NCBI GenBank assembly: GCA_009774055.1
Contig: VSNB01000109.1
Coordinates: 1 to 9,941 of the forward strand
DNA length: 9,941 nt
Direction: 5' to 3'
Origin: Clostridiales bacterium
GTDB taxonomy: Bacteria; Bacillota; Clostridia; Oscillospirales; Oscillospiraceae
A program made the translations under genes and the position numbers. How positions within the stretch are numbered: the first letter of the stretch is position 1; every line of letters begins with the position of its first letter. The notes beneath the pieces were generated by a model. The model had not been told where the DNA came from. It made no database searches and saw only the letters and a program-made list of their open reading frames with translations. Shown piece by piece: positions 6,644 to 9,941 of this stretch.

Positions 6644-7558
6644 TTACAGCCCGATGCCGGGATGCCAGTAGGGGCTGCCGCCCTTGACCGCATCCATTTG
6701 CTGGAGAATGGCGCAGCCCTCCAGGGCGATGTCGATCTCAATATTTTTAGCGACGCCCTCCTGGAATTTTTCGCCGGTCACGGCGTTGTCCGATACGCTG
6801 CAGACCGACCCGCCCCGCCGGTCGAACAGGGCGGACAGCGTGACGACCGCGGCGGATTCCCGGTCCCCGTTCAGCACGCCGGCGCGGTTGTAGATCCCCA
6901 GCACGTCCAGATTCCAGGGCTGCAGATAGCCCCCCACGGCGGGACGGCCGCAGCCGATGACATCGCTGTCGATGGAGAGGGTCACGCCCACGTGGTAGGA
7001 CGCCCCCAGCCGGTCCGCCGCCATCGCCATGGCGTTGACCACCTCGTAGTGGCTGACCGCCGGGAATTCGGCGGGAATGTACGCTTTCGTCATGCCCTCC
7101 GCGCGGACGACGCCGCTGGAGATGACGACATCGCCGGGATGGACGTCGGTGCCGATGCCGCCGGAGCCGCCTACCCGCAGATAGGTGTGGGCGCCAGTGT
7201 TCTCCATGTAGTCGAAAAGAGCCAGCTCCATTTCCGGCGAGCCGCTGCCGCCGCTGACCACGGTCACGTGGGCGCCCTTGTACCAGCCGGAGTAGGATAG
7301 GAACATGCCGGACCGCCCAATGCACTCGGCCCGCTCCAGCCGGTCCGCGATCTGCTCCGCCGGATCTTTTTCGTATACGCACAGCGGGTCCCGGACGGTG
7401 AGCAGGATAAAATCCCCTGCGCGGTCCGGATCAATCTGGGTAAAGGCGGGCCTCTGCTGAATTTTTAATCCCCCGACAGGCATGTGGTCCAGATTGGGGT
7501 GGATTTTCCGCATGGCTTCCATTTCATAGCGCTGGTAAATGCGCTCGTTTTTCGTCAT
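6644..7558 (-). CDS. Uridine phosphorylase-like nucleoside phosphorylase
   Basis: A 304-residue protein of the nucleoside phosphorylase I (PNP/UDP) fold, expected to split a nucleoside with phosphate into free base and ribose-1-phosphate in the cytosol. Evidence: the VVSGGSGSPEMELALFDYME segment (100-119), corresponding to the glycine-rich GxGxPS/AA loop; RVGGSGGI (128-135), the RIGTSGG equivalent; and GDRESAAVVTL (231-241), the ribose-binding segment. There the usual E-M-E triad reads D-R-E, keeping only the last Glu (E234), so substrate choice may differ from standard uridine phosphorylase. It is also longer than E. coli Udp (about 253). AGGAGG (7567-7572, read on the minus strand) lies 8 bases before the ATG. 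It is the last gene of the nucleoside cluster but is separated from it by a terminator, so it probably has its own promoter. Confidence 0.78.
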   Translation of the reverse strand: MTKNERIYQRYEMEAMRKIHPNLDHMPVGGLKIQQRPAFTQIDPDRAGDFILLTVRDPLCVYEKDPAEQIADRLERAECIGRSGMFLSYSGWYKGAHVTVVSGGSGSPEMELALFDYMENTGAHTYLRVGGSGGIGTDVHPGDVVISSGVVRAEGMTKAYIPAEFPAVSHYEVVNAMAMAADRLGASYHVGVTLSIDSDVIGCGRPAVGGYLQPWNLDVLGIYNRAGVLNGDRESAAVVTLSALFDRRGGSVCSVSDNAVTGEKFQEGVAKNIEIDIALEGCAILQQMDAVKGGSPYWHPGIGL

Positions 7559-7583
7559 ATGCCGTACCTCCTATGGCAGAGAA

Positions 7584-7595
7584 GCGGTATACCGC
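7584..7595. promoter_or_regulatory. Candidate operator: 12-bp palindrome in the phosphorylase leader
   Basis: GCGGTATACCGC is perfectly self-complementary. It lies between a TATAAT on the minus strand (7611-7616) and the ribosome binding site (7567-7572), where a repressor would block transcription. The LacI-family regulator two genes upstream is the natural candidate. The centre is TA rather than the CG usual for LacI-family sites, so the link is tentative. Confidence 0.4.
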
Positions 7596-7610
7596 ATGTT
7601 CGGTGTGTCG

Positions 7611-7616
7611 ATTATA
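7611..7616 (-). promoter_or_regulatory. Possible -10 box for the phosphorylase gene
   Basis: TATAAT on the minus strand immediately follows the terminator hairpin. No good -35 exists at 16-18 bases; TTGGAC is 20 bases away inside the terminator stem. The promoter is therefore weak or activator-dependent, or the match is chance produced by the AT-rich stem foot. Confidence 0.35.
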
Positions 7617-7650
7617 AAAATTGGACGCGGGTTCGCGTCCAATTTTTATA
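7613..7650 (-). terminator. Intrinsic terminator after the PfkB kinase gene
   Basis: A perfect 17-bp stem, GC-rich at the top (TTGGACGCG side) and A/T-rich at the foot, with a 4-base loop at 7630-7633. On the minus strand the 3' arm ends in AATTTTTATA, a standard U-rich exit. It starts 11 bases past the kinase stop (7662-7664), so it divides the deoD-lacI-kinase unit from the phosphorylase gene or partly attenuates read-through. Confidence 0.85.
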
Positions 7651-7661
7651 CTGTGCTTTCG

Positions 7662-8585
7662 TTACGCGCCGGCCTCCCGAAGGGATTGGGCGAAGCGCCG
7701 GACATCCTCCCGGGCGAGCCGCCGGTTCTCCTCGGACAGCTCCATCGCGCCGCAGTACCGCAGGTTATGCCCGGCTGTTACGTTGGCATAGGCAGCGATG
7801 CCGATGCTGTCCATTCCCTCGCACCAGGCGTAAAACGCCGCCGAGGTGGACGAGTTGCCGCAGCCCGTAACGTCCATCACCGGATATTTCTGAAAGCTGG
7901 GGGCGAACAAGGCCTGTCCGTCCTTCAGAATATAGATGCCCCGCTTTCCTACCCGATAGATCACCAGCGGCAGGCCCAGGGCCTTCATGGCCGCGATGGC
8001 GTCCTCATCGGTCTGAACCTGGAACAGGGCATGGGCTTCCGGACCGTTGATGGAAAAGGCGTCCACGTGGTCCAGGATCTCCCGGACGGCGGACATCTTC
8101 TCCGGCACGGCGAAATTCCCCTTGATCTCCCAGCAGAGCTTGAAGGGAAATTCCACCTTCAGCGCGAAAATCTGCCGGTAAAAATCCGGGTCCTCGCCCC
8201 GAAAGACGCACAGGCCGGCGGCATCGGGCAGGAAGTCCCGCAGGCGGTCCTTCTCCGGGTCGCAGGAGAGCATGTCGTAATGCTCGTTGCCGTAGACCGT
8301 TTTCGTGTCCCAGCTGCCCTCGTCGCGGTAGTACATGTAATTCAGCGGATTTTTCGGATCCCGTACATGGAATCCGCTCCGGTTGATGTGGTTGCGGAGA
8401 AGCCACTCCCCCATATGGTCCATATAGTCCTCGCCGAAGCCGCCGCAGAGGATAACTTCATCGGTCCACAGCTGGATGCCCGTCAGGGCAAACAGGGACG
8501 CGCCGCCGGGGAGAAAGCCGGTGGACGTGCCGTCGGCAAAGGTGATGCAGTCCGCCGCGGCGTTGCCCGCCACAACATATTTCAT
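7662..8585 (-). CDS. PfkB-family carbohydrate/nucleoside kinase with GCGN in place of GAGD
   Basis: A 307-residue cytosolic kinase of the ribokinase/PfkB fold, which transfers phosphate from ATP to a sugar or nucleoside hydroxyl. The N-terminal signature is GGASLFALTGIQLW with CGGFGEDYMD (27-56), which forms the substrate pocket. The C-terminal signature is DVTGCGNSST (238-247), matching the ATP and anion-hole motif DTxGAGD. The final Asp, normally the catalytic base, is Asn (N244). A GxGN form occurs in some divergent members, so the protein may be active, altered or a pseudokinase. Its ATG is one base past the lacI stop, with AAAGGA (8592-8597) 6 bases upstream, so the two are coupled. Neighbours are nucleoside phosphorylases and a LacI regulator, so a ribose-, deoxyribose- or nucleoside-type substrate is plausible but unproven. 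Confidence 0.8.
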   Translation of the reverse strand: MKYVVAGNAAADCITFADGTSTGFLPGGASLFALTGIQLWTDEVILCGGFGEDYMDHMGEWLLRNHINRSGFHVRDPKNPLNYMYYRDEGSWDTKTVYGNEHYDMLSCDPEKDRLRDFLPDAAGLCVFRGEDPDFYRQIFALKVEFPFKLCWEIKGNFAVPEKMSAVREILDHVDAFSINGPEAHALFQVQTDEDAIAAMKALGLPLVIYRVGKRGIYILKDGQALFAPSFQKYPVMDVTGCGNSSTSAAFYAWCEGMDSIGIAAYANVTAGHNLRYCGAMELSEENRRLAREDVRRFAQSLREAGA

Positions 8586-8586
8586 A

Positions 8587-9609
8587 TCATGTCCTTTCCG
8601 GAGCCGTCAGCAGGCTCCTGATGGAGTCCCGCTCCACCAGCATGGGCTCGATCTTTTCCACGCGGTTGGTCAGGGACTCCCCGTTGATCTGCTGCTGGAG
8701 CATCCGCACTGCCTTTTCCGACAGCAGGTCCATCCGCTGGTCCATCGAGGTCAGCGGCGGGGCCAGCATCTCGGCTACGACAGAGTTGTTGAAGCCCACC
8801 ACGGAGAGGTCGCCGGGGATGGACACCCCCTCCTGGGCGCACACCCGGTAGACGCCGGCGGCCAGCTGGTCGCTCTCGCAGATCACGGCCGTAAACGACT
8901 CCCCGGATGACCGCAAGTCCCGGAAGGCGGAAATGCCGTCCGCCATGCTGAAGCCCAAGAACCGGGCCAGCTTGGGGTTTACCGCGATCCCGGCATCCAG
9001 CAGGGCGTTGACGTACCCCTGGTAGCGGTGGTTCTCAAACATTCCGTAGCGCAGGCCGGAGAGATAGGCGATCCGCCGGTGTCCCAGCTCCAGCAGGCTT
9101 TTCGTCACATTGTACATCCCATAGACGCCGTTGGAGAACGCCAGGGCAGGCACGTTGTATTCGGACAGATAGCTGTCCAGCACCACGAAGGGCTTTCCCT
9201 TCGCCTTGAGCATTTCGTAGCAGTTCTCCTTGGAGGTGACCGTACTCATGTACACGATTCCCGCGACGGCGGGAATCAGCAGGCTGCGGATGATCCGCTG
9301 CTCCTCTTCCAGGGAGTCGTGGGTCAGGCAGAGCTGCACGGAAAAGCCGGCCGCCGTCAGGTCGTCGGACACCGTCTCCACCGTCATGGCGAAAAAGGGG
9401 TCGGTCAGCGTGGGGATGACGACAGCCACTGTGCGCTCCGCCCGCGCCTTTTGATTGACGTACCCCCGCTCCGTTACCACCTCGTTGATCCGGCGCTTGG
9501 TCGCGTCGCTCATGGCGCTGTAGTCCTGGTTCAGAAAACGGGAAACCGTTGCGATAGACACGCCGGCGTCCTGGGCAATGTCTCTGACCGTCGGCCTCTT
9601 TTCTCGCAT
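8587..9609 (-). CDS. LacI-family transcriptional regulator
   Basis: A 340-residue regulator that should bind operator DNA as a dimer and respond to a small ligand, probably a sugar or nucleoside. The helix-turn-helix is clear at 7-26 (TVRDIAQDAGVSIATVSRFL), followed by the SDATKRRINEVVTERGYV helix and a periplasmic-binding-protein-like sensor domain from about residue 60 (VAVVIPTLTDPFFA) to the end. The joint between the domains (51-60, VNQKARAERT) is about six residues shorter than usual and lacks the common ARSL hinge helix. ATG 9607-9609 is chosen because it begins the HTH domain and has a purine-rich AAAGGGTGGGG just upstream; the open frame runs further but without homology. It lies 38 bases past the deoD stop and directly ahead of the kinase, so it is a member of the operon it may control. 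Confidence 0.9.
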   Translation of the reverse strand: MREKRPTVRDIAQDAGVSIATVSRFLNQDYSAMSDATKRRINEVVTERGYVNQKARAERTVAVVIPTLTDPFFAMTVETVSDDLTAAGFSVQLCLTHDSLEEEQRIIRSLLIPAVAGIVYMSTVTSKENCYEMLKAKGKPFVVLDSYLSEYNVPALAFSNGVYGMYNVTKSLLELGHRRIAYLSGLRYGMFENHRYQGYVNALLDAGIAVNPKLARFLGFSMADGISAFRDLRSSGESFTAVICESDQLAAGVYRVCAQEGVSIPGDLSVVGFNNSVVAEMLAPPLTSMDQRMDLLSEKAVRMLQQQINGESLTNRVEKIEPMLVERDSIRSLLTAPERT

Positions 9610-9647
9610 AATACCCCACCCTTTCGATTTGATGTTACCAGTCGTGT

Positions 9648-9941
9648 TTATTGGATCGCCGTATCCAGGGCCAAAGACAGCATCGCGTCCAGAGATGTCT
9701 GGCGTTCCTGGGGCGAGCATCGCTCGCCGGTGAATACCATGTCCGTGATCGTACAAATGGTCAGGGCCTCTCTGCCCGCGGTCATGGCGTTCATATAGAG
9801 GGCCGCCGTCTCCATTTCCACCGCCAGGGCCCCGGCCTCCGCCCACCGGCGCAGATAGCTGTCCGTGTAGTGGAAGGACGCGCCGGAAAACAGCATCACG
9901 CCCCGGATCGACAGGCCCTTTTACCGCCCGATCCCGTCCCC
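9648..9941 (-). pseudogene. deoD: Purine nucleoside phosphorylase (DeoD type), 3' part, interrupted by in-frame TAA
   Basis: The C-terminal third of a DeoD-type hexameric purine nucleoside phosphorylase, which splits purine (deoxy)nucleosides with phosphate. Landmarks: LAVEMETAALYMNAM, with the ribose-binding E-M-E; TITDMVFTGE, with the Asp matching the catalytic D204 of E. coli DeoD; and ERQTSLDAM, with the Arg matching R217. The stop is at 9648-9650. Reading upstream, KGLSIRG continues the family pattern, but the codon before it (9921-9923, minus strand) is TAA where a Glu or similar residue is expected; GAA to TAA would do it. The 83-residue piece after the stop could not act alone. The start lies outside the window. 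This is a real nonsense mutation, a sequence error at a contig edge, or the fragment of a decayed gene; the family call is secure. Confidence 0.75.

Overview
The window looks like chromosomal DNA from a high-GC gut-type Clostridia, most likely Oscillospiraceae-like (Flavonifractor/Lawsonibacter type). That placement is inference from the high GC content, AGGAGG-type ribosome binding sites, the PadR plus DUF1700/DUF4097 pair, and the family mix. It is not from a database match. No mobile-element gene, CRISPR array, tRNA or rRNA is visible. Most of the window is ordinary metabolism. The unusual material lies in two hairpin-rich intergenic regions, in genes broken by stops at both window edges, and in one fused acetyltransferase.

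Plus strand, 1-1641: the end of a PadR-family repressor gene with an in-frame TAA, overlapping an envelope protein that joins a DUF1700 domain, one membrane segment and a DUF4097 beta-solenoid-like ectodomain. Positions 1642-1870 hold a strong promoter and three consecutive hairpins, the outer two related in sequence, leading into cysK (1871-2803), an O-acetylserine-dependent cysteine synthase. Positions 2804-3139 are a second hairpin-rich gap ending in a near-consensus promoter.

Plus strand, 3140-6565: a tightly packed operon for threonine breakdown. tdh oxidises threonine to 2-amino-3-ketobutyrate and kbl cleaves that with CoA to glycine and acetyl-CoA. Between them, translationally coupled to kbl, is a two-domain GNAT acetyltransferase that is not a usual member of this pathway. 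A strong hairpin at 6594-6625 separates this operon from convergent genes.

Minus strand, 9941-6644 (read right to left): a nucleoside-salvage cluster of a broken deoD-type purine nucleoside phosphorylase, a LacI-family regulator, a PfkB-family kinase lacking the usual catalytic aspartate, a terminator, and a divergent uridine phosphorylase-like enzyme. A perfect 12-bp palindrome in the leader of the last gene is a candidate operator. The phosphorylases would release bases and (deoxy)ribose-1-phosphate; the kinase substrate is unknown.
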